From the NCBI GenBank assembly GCA_002702655.1, contig PABB01000066.1:62001-126000 (forward strand): 64,000 nucleotides of DNA, written 5' to 3'. A model generated the notes under the pieces. It made no database searches. It was given only the letters and a program-made list of their open reading frames with translations, and was not told where the DNA came from. Below are positions 50,338 to 58,843 of this stretch, in pieces (position 1 is the first letter of the stretch; every line of letters begins with the position of its first letter). The DNA is from Planctomycetaceae bacterium. Lineage in GTDB: Bacteria; Planctomycetota; Planctomycetia; Pirellulales; Lacipirellulaceae. A program made the translations under genes and the position numbers.

Positions 50338-50354
50338 TGTTCAACTACTTGAAC
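50338..50354 (+). promoter_or_regulatory. LacI-type operator candidate for the plus arm
   Basis: TGTTCAACTACTTGAAC, a perfect inverted repeat GTTCAA-CTAC-TTGAAC with one added base. Its right half overlaps the predicted -35 of the GH130 gene, as expected for repression. Confidence 0.75.
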
Positions 50355-50378
50355 TGGGCTCCAGTTCGCGCTATTCTA
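50349..50378 (+). promoter_or_regulatory. Promoter overlapping the operator
   Basis: TTGAAC (50349-50354), an 18-base spacer, and TATTCT (50373-50378), leaving about 110 bases of leader before the GH130 gene. Confidence 0.6.
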
Positions 50379-50494
50379 GATTGCTGGGGGCCGTTGGGAG
50401 CCGGGCGAACCGCTTCGGTCACCCCCGTCAGGGTGGCTCCTGGCAAGTACTTGTCTTCGCGTTTCAATCTTGAATATCCCGCCTAGGGAACGAC

Positions 50495-51559
50495 ATGGCC
50501 AACACGTCCTCGACGTCTGCGCAAACTTCCGATCACGTTGCCGCTTCACGCGCCACGCTTGGACAATCCCCCGTCGCGACGGGATCGGCGGCGATCCCGT
50601 GGCAGCAGCGTCCGGCAGGGTCGCAGTCGTTGCTGTGGCGTCACTCGGGCAATCCCGTGATCGGCCGCCACCATATGCCGGGCGCCCAAGGGATCTACAA
50701 CAGTGCGGTGGTTCCCTACGGGGACGGCTTTGCCGGCGTGTTCCGCGTGGAACTGCAAACGCGCTATCCGCACCTGCACGCAGGCTGGAGCAATGACGGG
50801 CTCGACTGGCACATCGAGCCAAAGCCGATCGAATTCACCGGCTACCAGGATCAGCCCGAAGGGGTCGAGTACGCCTACGATCCGCGCGTGTGCAAGATCG
50901 ACGACACCTACTACGTGACTTGGTGCGGCGGGCACAACGGCCCCACGATCAGCGTCGCCCGCACGCGCGACTTTCAATCATTCGAACGGCTTGAAAACGC
51001 TTTCTTGCCGTTCAATCGCAATGGCGTGCTGTTCCCGCGCAAGATCGACGGCAAGTTTTACATGCTCAGCCGTCCCAGCGACGACGGGCACACGCCGTTT
51101 GGCGACATTTACCTGAGCCAAAGTCCCGATATGTGTCACTGGGGCGTGCATCGGCTGGTGATGCGCAAGGGGGGCGATCGGACCGGGCAGTGGTGGCAGC
51201 GGACCAAGGTGGGGGCGGGGCCGATCCCAATCGAGACCGACGACGGCTGGCTGCTGATCTACCACGCCGTGATGGACACGTGTAACGGGTTCGTTTACAG
51301 CATGGGCGCGGCGCTGCTGGACCGCGATCAGCCGTGGAAGGTCCACTACCGCACCAATCAACACATCATGACGCCTGAGGCGGACTACGAGGTGTCGGGG
51401 CACGTGCCCAATGTTGTGTTCCCCTGCGCGGCGCTGGTCGACGCGGCCAACGACCAATTGGCAATCTATTACGGCGCTGCTGACACGTCGTCGTGCATCG
51501 CTTACGCTCATCTCAGCGAGTTGATCGCGTTCACCAAAGACAACTCGATCGTTTTCTAG
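50495..51559 (+). CDS. GH130 beta-mannoside phosphorylase-like enzyme
   Basis: A 354-residue enzyme of the GH130 five-bladed propeller type, which phosphorolyses beta-mannosidic linkages (for example mannosyl-glucose or manno-oligosaccharides) to mannose 1-phosphate. Features: IYNSAVVPYGDGFAGVFRVE near the N-terminus, DPRVCKIDDTYYVTW, and KVGAGPIPIETDDGWLLIYH, the hallmark block, then FPCAALVDAANDQLAIYYGA. There is no signal peptide, so it acts in the cytoplasm. The first 45 residues are a low-complexity extension. AGGGAAC precedes the ATG. It is first in an operon with the transporter and GH5 genes. Confidence 0.9.
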   Translation: MANTSSTSAQTSDHVAASRATLGQSPVATGSAAIPWQQRPAGSQSLLWRHSGNPVIGRHHMPGAQGIYNSAVVPYGDGFAGVFRVELQTRYPHLHAGWSNDGLDWHIEPKPIEFTGYQDQPEGVEYAYDPRVCKIDDTYYVTWCGGHNGPTISVARTRDFQSFERLENAFLPFNRNGVLFPRKIDGKFYMLSRPSDDGHTPFGDIYLSQSPDMCHWGVHRLVMRKGGDRTGQWWQRTKVGAGPIPIETDDGWLLIYHAVMDTCNGFVYSMGAALLDRDQPWKVHYRTNQHIMTPEADYEVSGHVPNVVFPCAALVDAANDQLAIYYGAADTSSCIAYAHLSELIAFTKDNSIVF

Positions 51560-51646
51560 ACAAGCGGTCGTTGAGTCCAGAATGCCCGGCGGAGGCGCTG
51601 GCCTTCGCACCGCTCACAGAAGCGCGCCTGCGCGGTGCGAGCTCCG

Positions 51647-53542
51647 ATGTCGCAGCTGCAATTGAGCCTGCTCGATCGCGCGATCATCGTCGGCTATCTC
51701 GTCGTCACCGTGGCGATCGGGTTCTGGATCTCGAAGCGGGCGTCCAAAAGCATCCAGACCTACTTTCTGGGCGGCAATTCCATCCCCTGGTACATGCTGG
51801 GGCTGTCGAACGCCTCGGGCATGTTCGATATCAGCGGCACCATGTGGATGGTGTATCTGCTGTTCGTCTACGGCGCCAAGAGCATCTGGATTCCTTGGTT
51901 GTGGCCCGTGTTCAACCAGGTGTTCATGATGGCGTTTCTGTCCATCTGGCTGCGCCGTTCGGGCGTGATGACCGGCGCCGAGTGGATTCGCTTCCGGTTC
52001 GGCGACAACCGCGGGGCGCAACTGGCGCACCTGGTCGTCGTGGTGTTCGCGCTGGTCAACGTGATCGGCTTTCTGGCGTACGGATTCATCGGCATCGGCA
52101 AGTCGGCGGCGACGTTTTTGCCGTGGGACTACACCGCCAATCAGTACGGCCTGATCATCACGGCGATAACCACGTTGTACGTGGTCAAGGGCGGCATGTT
52201 CAGCGTGGTGTTCACCGAAGTGCTGCAGTTCGTGATCATGACGATTGCCTGCGTGTGGGTCGGCGTGATTGCCATGCAGCGCGTCGCGCCCGAGACGCTC
52301 GCCGCCGTGACGCCGGCGGGCTGGCAGGATTTGTTCTTCAGCGCCCGGTTGAATTTGGACTGGTCGGGGCTGCTGCCGGCGGCCAACGCCAAGATTGCGA
52401 GCGACGGCTGGGAACTGTTCGCGATGTTTGTCGGGCTGATGTTCTTCAAAGGCGTGCTGCAAAGCGTCGCCGGACCGGCGCCCAACTACGATATGCAGCG
52501 CGTGCTGTCGGCTCGATCGCCGCGCGAGGCGGCGTACATGAGCGGCATCGTCAACGTCGTGCTATTGGTGCCGCGTTACATGCTGGTGACGGGGCTGACG
52601 GTGCTGGCGCTCGCGTTTTTCATGGATCAGTTGCGGGCCGAGGGAGCCGAGGTCGACTTCGAAGTGATCCTGCCGCTGGCGATGCGCGAGTTCATGCCGA
52701 GCGGTCTGTTGGGCTTGCTGGTCGCGGCGCTGCTGGCGGCGTTTATGAGCACGTACGCCGCCACGGTGAACGCGGCGCCGGCGTACGTGGTCAATGACAT
52801 TTACAAGCGTTACCTGCGCCCCGATGCGCCGCAGCGCACCTACGTGGCGATGAGCTACACAGTCTCGATCGTCGTAGTGTTGATCGGCACGGTAATTGGG
52901 CTGTACGTGAAATCGCTCAACGACATCGTGCAGTGGATCGTGACCGCGCTGTACGGCGGCTACACCGCGGCCAACCTGCTGAAATGGATCTGGTGGCGGT
53001 TCAACAGCTACGGGTATTTCTGGGGGATGGCCAGCGGCATGTTGGCCGCGGGAGTCGTGCCGCAGGCGGCCAAGAGTCTGGCGGTTGCGGGGCGAATCGA
53101 GCCGATCGCCGAGATTTACCTGTTCCCGCTGATCTTCCTCATTTCCCTGGTCGGTTGCGTTGCGGGCTCGCTGCTGACGCCGGCGGACGATCTCGAGGTC
53201 CTGAAACGGTTTTATTTGAAGGTGCGGCCCTGGGGGTTCTGGGGGCCGGTGCACGACGCCGTGGTGGCCGAGCATCCGCAGGTGCAGCCGAATCGCAACT
53301 GCGGTCGCGACATGCTCAACTGCCTGGTGGGCATGGCCTGGCAGACGGCGCTGACGGCCGTCGGCGTGTTTCTGGTTCTGCAGGATTACCGCAAGCTGGC
53401 CGTGTCGCTGGGCGTTGTGGCGGCGGGGTCGGCATTTCTCAAGTTCAACTGGCTCGACCGGATCGAAGATTACCCGGCCGACCTGCCGCAGTCCGAGATG
53501 GCCAGCGGCGACGTCGGCGCGGCGGAGGCGAATCCAACATGA
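51647..53542 (+). CDS. SSS-family sodium:solute symporter
   Basis: A 631-residue membrane protein with about 13-14 helices. The N-terminus (LSLLDRAIIVGYLVVTVAIG) and TYFLGGNSIPWYMLGLSNASGM are typical of SSS symporters of the SGLT/solute:Na type, and GLLVAALLAAFMSTYAATVN is the conserved later helix. The frame could start at a GTG 12 bases upstream; the ATG at 51647 is used. It follows GH130 by 87 bases and overlaps the GH5 gene, so it probably imports manno-oligosaccharides released outside. The last 90 residues extend beyond the typical core. Confidence 0.9.
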   Translation: MSQLQLSLLDRAIIVGYLVVTVAIGFWISKRASKSIQTYFLGGNSIPWYMLGLSNASGMFDISGTMWMVYLLFVYGAKSIWIPWLWPVFNQVFMMAFLSIWLRRSGVMTGAEWIRFRFGDNRGAQLAHLVVVVFALVNVIGFLAYGFIGIGKSAATFLPWDYTANQYGLIITAITTLYVVKGGMFSVVFTEVLQFVIMTIACVWVGVIAMQRVAPETLAAVTPAGWQDLFFSARLNLDWSGLLPAANAKIASDGWELFAMFVGLMFFKGVLQSVAGPAPNYDMQRVLSARSPREAAYMSGIVNVVLLVPRYMLVTGLTVLALAFFMDQLRAEGAEVDFEVILPLAMREFMPSGLLGLLVAALLAAFMSTYAATVNAAPAYVVNDIYKRYLRPDAPQRTYVAMSYTVSIVVVLIGTVIGLYVKSLNDIVQWIVTALYGGYTAANLLKWIWWRFNSYGYFWGMASGMLAAGVVPQAAKSLAVAGRIEPIAEIYLFPLIFLISLVGCVAGSLLTPADDLEVLKRFYLKVRPWGFWGPVHDAVVAEHPQVQPNRNCGRDMLNCLVGMAWQTALTAVGVFLVLQDYRKLAVSLGVVAAGSAFLKFNWLDRIEDYPADLPQSEMASGDVGAAEANPT

Positions 53543-55395
53543 TGCGACACCGACCGCTGAAACTCTGGCTGCTGGCCGTCGCGGCCGCGCTTGCCGGCTC
53601 GACCCACGCGGCAGAGGCGCCTGCCGAGTTCAAGCACTTCGTGACCGCTCGCGACGGGCAACTCTTCGACGGCGAGCAACCGCTGCGGTTTGTGTCGTGG
53701 AACGTGCCCAATCTGCTAGCCATTGAGGACTCGTTCAGTTTTCTCGGCGAGTCGCCCTGGCGGTGGCCGAACGAGTTTGAGATCAGCGACGCGCTGACTT
53801 CCGTGCAGCAGATGGGCGGCCGCGTGGTCCGCACGTACGTGATCACGGTCAAACGCGCGGGCGCCGACATGGGCGGCCACGTGCACGTGCTCGCTCCTGG
53901 CGAGTTCAACGAGCAGGCGTTTGTCGCGCTGGACCGGGTGCTGCAGATCGCCAACCGGCAGGGAGTGCGCGTCATTCTGCCGCTGGTCGACAACTGGCAC
54001 TGGATGGGCGGCGTCGAGCAGTACGCGGCCTTCCGCGGCAAAGAGCAAGCCGCGTTCTGGACCGACCCGCAGTTGCGCGAGGACTTTAAGGCGACGATTC
54101 GCTATGTGGTGAACCGTCGTAACACGCTCACGGGGCAGTTGTATCGCGACGACAAAGCGATTCTCGGCTGGGAGACGGGCAACGAACTCGATTCGCCGGC
54201 CGACTGGACCGCCGACATCGCGGCGTATCTGCAGCAACTCGACCCCAACCATCTGGTCATCGACGGCAACGCGCTGCACGGGCTGCAGAGTTGGTCGCTG
54301 GCCGATCCGAACATCGACGTGGTCACAACGCATCACTACCCCGGTCCGGGCCGCGATGCGGTGGCGGACGTGAAGAAAGCGGCGGCTGCGGCCCGCGGCA
54401 AGAAGCCATATTTCGTCGGAGAGGTCGGCTTCATTCCCCTGGCCGACGCTCGGCGGTTGTTCGACACGGTGATCGACGAGGGCGTGTGCGGCGCCCTGTA
54501 CTGGAGCTTGCGATTCCACCGGCGCGAGGGGGGCTTCTACTGGCACGACGAACCGCAGGGCGAGAACGTGTTCAAGGCGTACCACTGGCCGGGGTTCCCC
54601 TCGGGCGACGCGTACCATGAACGCGAGTTGATCGATGCGGTGGTTAACGCGGCGTGGCGGATTCGCGGCGAGCAACGGCCGGCGCCCGCGCCGCCGGGCG
54701 CGGCGCGCTTGCTGCCAATCGAACATCCCGGGCGGATCTCCTGGCAGGGGGCTGCGGGGGCGTCGGGGTACGACGTGCAGCGCAGCGAATCAAAGAGCGG
54801 CCCCTGGGAGACCATCGCCGTGGGCGTCAGCGATGCGGCTGTGCAGTACCGGCCGCTGTTCTGCGACGAGACGGCCCGGGCCGACGACGCGAATTTCTAT
54901 CGCGTTGTGTCGCTGGGCCCCGGCGGGGCCGGGCCGCCGTCGAACGTGGTGGGCCGCGTGGCGATTGACAAATCGCTGCTGGTCGACGAACTGCAGGACC
55001 GCAGCCGACTGCACGCGACCGCGGGCGACGTGCAATTCCGCCACGATCAGCCGCGCCGCGTGCAAGAAGACATTCACCGCCTGCAGTTGCCGCCGGGCGC
55101 TACGGTGACCTACAAGCTCCCCGGACATGTGATGGGCGCGACCGCGTGGTTGTTCGCGGAGGAGTCGGCGCCGGATGTGGCGATCAGCGCGTCGCCGGAC
55201 GGCGAGACGTATTCCCCACTCACGTGCGAGACGACTACGACCAGCCGCAGTGCCGGCGACTATGGCTACTGGCAGCCTTTTCTGCTGAAGTGCGATCCGC
55301 CGGGGCTCGGGCTGCGGTTCGTCCGCATCGTGAACAACGGCGACGCGCCGGTGCAATTATCGCGGGTGGAGATCTTCCACCGCGGCGCGCCGTGA
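53539..55395 (+). CDS. GH5-type mannanase-like enzyme with C-terminal beta-sandwich
   Basis: A 618-residue exported enzyme (signal MMRHRPLKLWLLAVAAALAG, cleavage AHA). A TIM-barrel about residues 30-365 carries GWETGNELDSP with candidate acid/base Glu216 and PYFVGEVGF with candidate nucleophile Glu295, and LVDNWHWMGG, matching GH5_7-like mannanases. A fibronectin-like module (about 390-475, ISWQGAAGASGYDVQRSESK) and a discoidin-like jelly roll follow. The start overlaps the symporter stop by four bases (ATGA), and GGAGG lies upstream, so translation is coupled. It probably trims mannan chains outside or in the periplasm. Confidence 0.87.
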   Translation: MMRHRPLKLWLLAVAAALAGSTHAAEAPAEFKHFVTARDGQLFDGEQPLRFVSWNVPNLLAIEDSFSFLGESPWRWPNEFEISDALTSVQQMGGRVVRTYVITVKRAGADMGGHVHVLAPGEFNEQAFVALDRVLQIANRQGVRVILPLVDNWHWMGGVEQYAAFRGKEQAAFWTDPQLREDFKATIRYVVNRRNTLTGQLYRDDKAILGWETGNELDSPADWTADIAAYLQQLDPNHLVIDGNALHGLQSWSLADPNIDVVTTHHYPGPGRDAVADVKKAAAAARGKKPYFVGEVGFIPLADARRLFDTVIDEGVCGALYWSLRFHRREGGFYWHDEPQGENVFKAYHWPGFPSGDAYHERELIDAVVNAAWRIRGEQRPAPAPPGAARLLPIEHPGRISWQGAAGASGYDVQRSESKSGPWETIAVGVSDAAVQYRPLFCDETARADDANFYRVVSLGPGGAGPPSNVVGRVAIDKSLLVDELQDRSRLHATAGDVQFRHDQPRRVQEDIHRLQLPPGATVTYKLPGHVMGATAWLFAEESAPDVAISASPDGETYSPLTCETTTTSRSAGDYGYWQPFLLKCDPPGLGLRFVRIVNNGDAPVQLSRVEIFHRGAP

Positions 55396-55423
55396 CGGCG
55401 GTTGAGGCGGTCCGCGATGTCGG

Positions 55424-56800
55424 CTATTCGCTGAGCGGCTCAATCACAATCGTGTGCGTGACCGGCGTTAGCGCCGCGGCGACCGCGTCGGCCAGCGGCT
55501 TGCGTTCGGCTTCGGTCTCGGCGACGGCCTTGTTGATATCTTCGCGGCCGCGCTCGCCGTGGAAGATTTCCTTCACCTGCTTCGTTTCGTAGGCTTGCTT
55601 CTCCGCCACGGCGTCATCAACCCGCGCGAACGCTTCCAGAAACGGATTCTCGGGAAAGTCCTCGGCCAGGTTGACGCCCGCGGCCAACTCGTCGCTGGAA
55701 TATTCATGGGAATGGTCGCCCCAGGTCACGCGGTACCGCGCGGATGTGCCGCCGGTGGCCCGCAGCACAAACTTGTTCAGGTCGTCGTAAAACGGCACCA
55801 GCGTCATGCCCGAGCGGATTGAGTTGTCCCGATCGATCGGCCCCGCCGCGCAGAACGGGTACCGTGTGCTGACGATTTGCAGCTTGCCGTCCGCGAAGGA
55901 TTTGACCTCGTGCCCGTCGGAGGCGGTTGCCGTGTCGGCCGCCAAGTCCACGTCGAGCGCGGCGATCTCGCCGTCGAGGCCCAGCGCCCGCAAAAATGCG
56001 TACGCCATGACCACATGCCCGGCCCAGTCGGGGTGGATGCCGTCCTGGCCCGCCACTTCGTACGGCTGCTCGTCCGTGGCGCCGTGCTGACCGGGCGCGA
56101 ACACCTGGGCCTGCAACATCGGCCAGAAGACGTCGGCGAACGCGGCCTCCTCGGTCTCGGCAATGCCCATCGCAATGTCGCGCAATGCGCACAGATTGAC
56201 GTTCTGCTGATTCAGCGTGCCGTTGCCCGAGGAGACCCACGACGCCAGCTTGCCGGCACAGCCGGGCGAGCCAACAACCACGCGCACGTCGGCGTCGTGG
56301 AACTTGCGCACGATCGCCCGGTAGTGATCCTCGTACCACCGGCCGTTGGTCACGTCGAATGGACGGTAGCGGGCGTCATTCATGCCGTAGCACAGCGTGG
56401 CCAGCGTGGGATCGAACCGCAGGCAGTCCTGGTCCATGCGGCGCAGGAAGCCCTGCGCCGTCTCGCCGCCCCAACCGTACTGGCGGACCGTCACCTCGTA
56501 CTGCGGTACGCACGCGGTGAGATACGTTTCGATGATCCGCGAATACTTTTTCTGCTCGGTGATCGAGTCGCCGCAAATCGCCAGCCGATCGCCCTGGCGA
56601 ATCAGCAACTCGCCGGGCGGCGGGGCCTTGCGGGGATTGAAAACTGCAAACGCCGGGTCGTCGGGCTTGGTTTCGTACTCGTAGGGGCCGAGTTGAATGC
56701 CTTCGACCACCGCGGGAGCGGCCGCGCTGTGATTCGCAAAGAAGGAAACGCAAAAGATCGTGGCGCTCAGGCCCAGCAACGGAACGAGGCGTGCATGCAT
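55424..56800 (-). CDS. SGNH/GDSL-family esterase
   Basis: A 458-residue exported protein. SGNH blocks are present: ICGDSITE with Ser79 (block I), GWGGETAQ (block II Gly), CYGMNDARY with Asn141 (block III) and QDGIHPDWAGH with the Asp-His dyad near residues 253-257 (block V). The last 150 residues (from about FVLRATGGTSARYRVTW) form a non-catalytic domain ending in a charged coiled region. SGNH enzymes commonly remove acetyl groups from polysaccharides; acetylated glucomannan would fit this locus. It is convergent with the GH5 gene (29 bases apart). Confidence 0.88.
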   Translation of the reverse strand: MHARLVPLLGLSATIFCVSFFANHSAAAPAVVEGIQLGPYEYETKPDDPAFAVFNPRKAPPPGELLIRQGDRLAICGDSITEQKKYSRIIETYLTACVPQYEVTVRQYGWGGETAQGFLRRMDQDCLRFDPTLATLCYGMNDARYRPFDVTNGRWYEDHYRAIVRKFHDADVRVVVGSPGCAGKLASWVSSGNGTLNQQNVNLCALRDIAMGIAETEEAAFADVFWPMLQAQVFAPGQHGATDEQPYEVAGQDGIHPDWAGHVVMAYAFLRALGLDGEIAALDVDLAADTATASDGHEVKSFADGKLQIVSTRYPFCAAGPIDRDNSIRSGMTLVPFYDDLNKFVLRATGGTSARYRVTWGDHSHEYSSDELAAGVNLAEDFPENPFLEAFARVDDAVAEKQAYETKQVKEIFHGERGREDINKAVAETEAERKPLADAVAAALTPVTHTIVIEPLSE

Positions 56801-57065
56801 GAGAAGGAGACTCGCGGTGACGACAAGGTGACAGCCATGCGACGGCGAGATTTCCGTCGCCACGGAAGCCGTCGATTTTCCCGCGCTGTGTCGCGATGTC
56901 CAGGGCCGCGGGGCGGCGACATGCCCAGGCGAGCAGGCGGGCGCACTTGGTTTTGCCGAGAGAAACGCGCAAGGATCGCGATCGCGCCAAATCGAAACGA
57001 CACCTAGGCCGACCCGCGGGGTTACTCTTGTGTCCGACCGCCATCCTCTTGCCAATGGACTGACA

Positions 57066-58799
57066 ATGCTCACGTCACGCATCGCCCTGACGCTCGCGAC
57101 GACCGCCCTGCTGACCGCCTTGTCGGGGGGAACGGCCAGTGCACAATTTGGGCCGCCCGGCCAGCGGCCTGGCGGGGGCGGCTTCGGCCCCGGGCCCGGC
57201 GGCATGGGGCCCAATCGGGCTGATTTGCAGCTGGTCGAGTTGTTCGATGAGAACGAGGACGGCTGGCTCAACCAGGATGAACGCGACACCGCGCGGGCGT
57301 TCCTGGAAGCTGGCGGCCGGCAGGGGGGCGGGCGAGGCCGCGGGCCGTGGGGCGGTCGCGGCGGCGCGCAGCTGGCGCCGACCCCAGGACCGCAGGTCAC
57401 GCCCGACGAGGTCGCCAACTACCCCGACGCCGAGCTCTACGACACGTCGGTGCTGCGGACGGTCTTTCTGCAGTTCGAGTCCGATGACTGGGAAGAGGAA
57501 CTGGAGACCTTCAAAGACACCGACGTGGAGGTCACCGCCCAAGTCACTGTCGACGGCAAGACGTACGACAACGTCGGCGTGCATTTCCGCGGGCAGTCGT
57601 CGTACTTCATGATGCCGCGGGGCGTGAAGCGGTCGCTGAACGTGTCGTTCGCCGCGATCGACAAAGAGCAGCGGCTGTACGGTTACAAGACGCTCAACTT
57701 GCTGAACTGCGCGGGCGATCGGTCGCTGATGAGCGCGGTGCTCTACTCGCACATCGCGCGGAAGTACATCCCGGCGCCGCGGGCGAACTTTGTAAAGGTC
57801 GTGATCAACGGCGAGTACTGGGGCGTGTACGCCAACGTGCAACAGTTCGACAAGGTCTTTCTGGCGGAAAATTACGAGCCGGCCGAGGGCACGCGGTGGA
57901 AGGCGCCCGGCAATCCTGGCGCCGACGGGGGCCTGCGATACCTGGGCGAATCGCTGGAGGGCTACAAGTCGCGGTTCGATATGAAGTCCAACGACGGCGA
58001 GAAAGCCTGGGAAGCGCTGGTCGAGTTGTGCCGCACGCTCAACCAGACGCCGACGGACAAACTCCACGACGAGGTGGCCGAGGTGCTGGACATCGACACG
58101 GCGCTGAAGTTTCTGGCGCTGGACGTGGCGCTGGTCAATAGCGACGGCTATTGGACGCGGGCCAGCGACTACTACCTGTTCCGCGACGCGGAGGGCGTGT
58201 TCCACGTGGCGCCGCACGATATGAACGAGGCGTTCCACGGTTCGCGACCGGGTCCGCCCGGCGGCCGGGGCGGCAATCGCGGCGGGCCGCGCCAAGTTGG
58301 CGGGTCAGGACGCGGCGATCGAACGTCGCCGACGCGGTTCGATCCGCCGCAGGAGTTCGGACCTCCCGAGGGGTTTGGACCGCCGGAAGGATTTGGACCG
58401 CCCCCTGGCGAGTTTGGCCCGCCGCGCGGTTTTGGCCCCCCGCCAGGATTCGGCCCGCCGGGTCGCGGCGGCCCGGGCGAAGGCGGCGTCGAGTTGGATC
58501 CGCTGGTCGGCCTGGACAACGATCGCATGCCGCTGCGCAGCCGACTGCTGGCCGTACCGCAGCTGCGCGAGCAGTACCTGGCCGACGTGCGGCGCATCGC
58601 GAGCGAGTCGCTTGATTGGGACGAGCTGGGCCCGTTCGTCGAGTCGCAGCGCAAACTGATCGCGGACGCCGTCAAGCAAGAGACGCGCAGCCGCAGCAGC
58701 TACGACGACTTCGAGGCCGCCGTGGCCGAACTGCGCGACTTTGCCGAGAAGCGAAGCGAGTTCTTGCTGCAGGCCGTGGAGCCTACCGACGCAAAGTGA
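57066..58799 (+). CDS. CotH-family secreted protein with EF-hand and GFGPP repeats
   Basis: A 577-residue exported protein. After the signal peptide come Gly/Pro-rich stretches and an EF-hand-like loop (DENEDGWLNQDE, residues about 61-72). The CotH core follows (VLRTVFLQFESDDWEEELET, GVHFRGQSSYFMMPRGVKRS, GYKTLNLLNCAGDRSLMS, NGEYWGVYANVQQFDKVFLA). The block HDMNEAFHG, near the kinase-like catalytic segment, is followed by an insert of about 75 residues of FGPP repeats before the domain resumes at LDPLVGLDNDRMPLRSRLLA. CotH proteins are atypical secreted protein kinases. The ATG at 57066 begins the signal peptide. Confidence 0.85.
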   Translation: MLTSRIALTLATTALLTALSGGTASAQFGPPGQRPGGGGFGPGPGGMGPNRADLQLVELFDENEDGWLNQDERDTARAFLEAGGRQGGGRGRGPWGGRGGAQLAPTPGPQVTPDEVANYPDAELYDTSVLRTVFLQFESDDWEEELETFKDTDVEVTAQVTVDGKTYDNVGVHFRGQSSYFMMPRGVKRSLNVSFAAIDKEQRLYGYKTLNLLNCAGDRSLMSAVLYSHIARKYIPAPRANFVKVVINGEYWGVYANVQQFDKVFLAENYEPAEGTRWKAPGNPGADGGLRYLGESLEGYKSRFDMKSNDGEKAWEALVELCRTLNQTPTDKLHDEVAEVLDIDTALKFLALDVALVNSDGYWTRASDYYLFRDAEGVFHVAPHDMNEAFHGSRPGPPGGRGGNRGGPRQVGGSGRGDRTSPTRFDPPQEFGPPEGFGPPEGFGPPPGEFGPPRGFGPPPGFGPPGRGGPGEGGVELDPLVGLDNDRMPLRSRLLAVPQLREQYLADVRRIASESLDWDELGPFVESQRKLIADAVKQETRSRSSYDDFEAAVAELRDFAEKRSEFLLQAVEPTDAK

Positions 58800-58843
58800 C
58801 ACCGCGTTGCGGCGTGTGTGCGAAAAGGCAGGCAAACTGAGCG

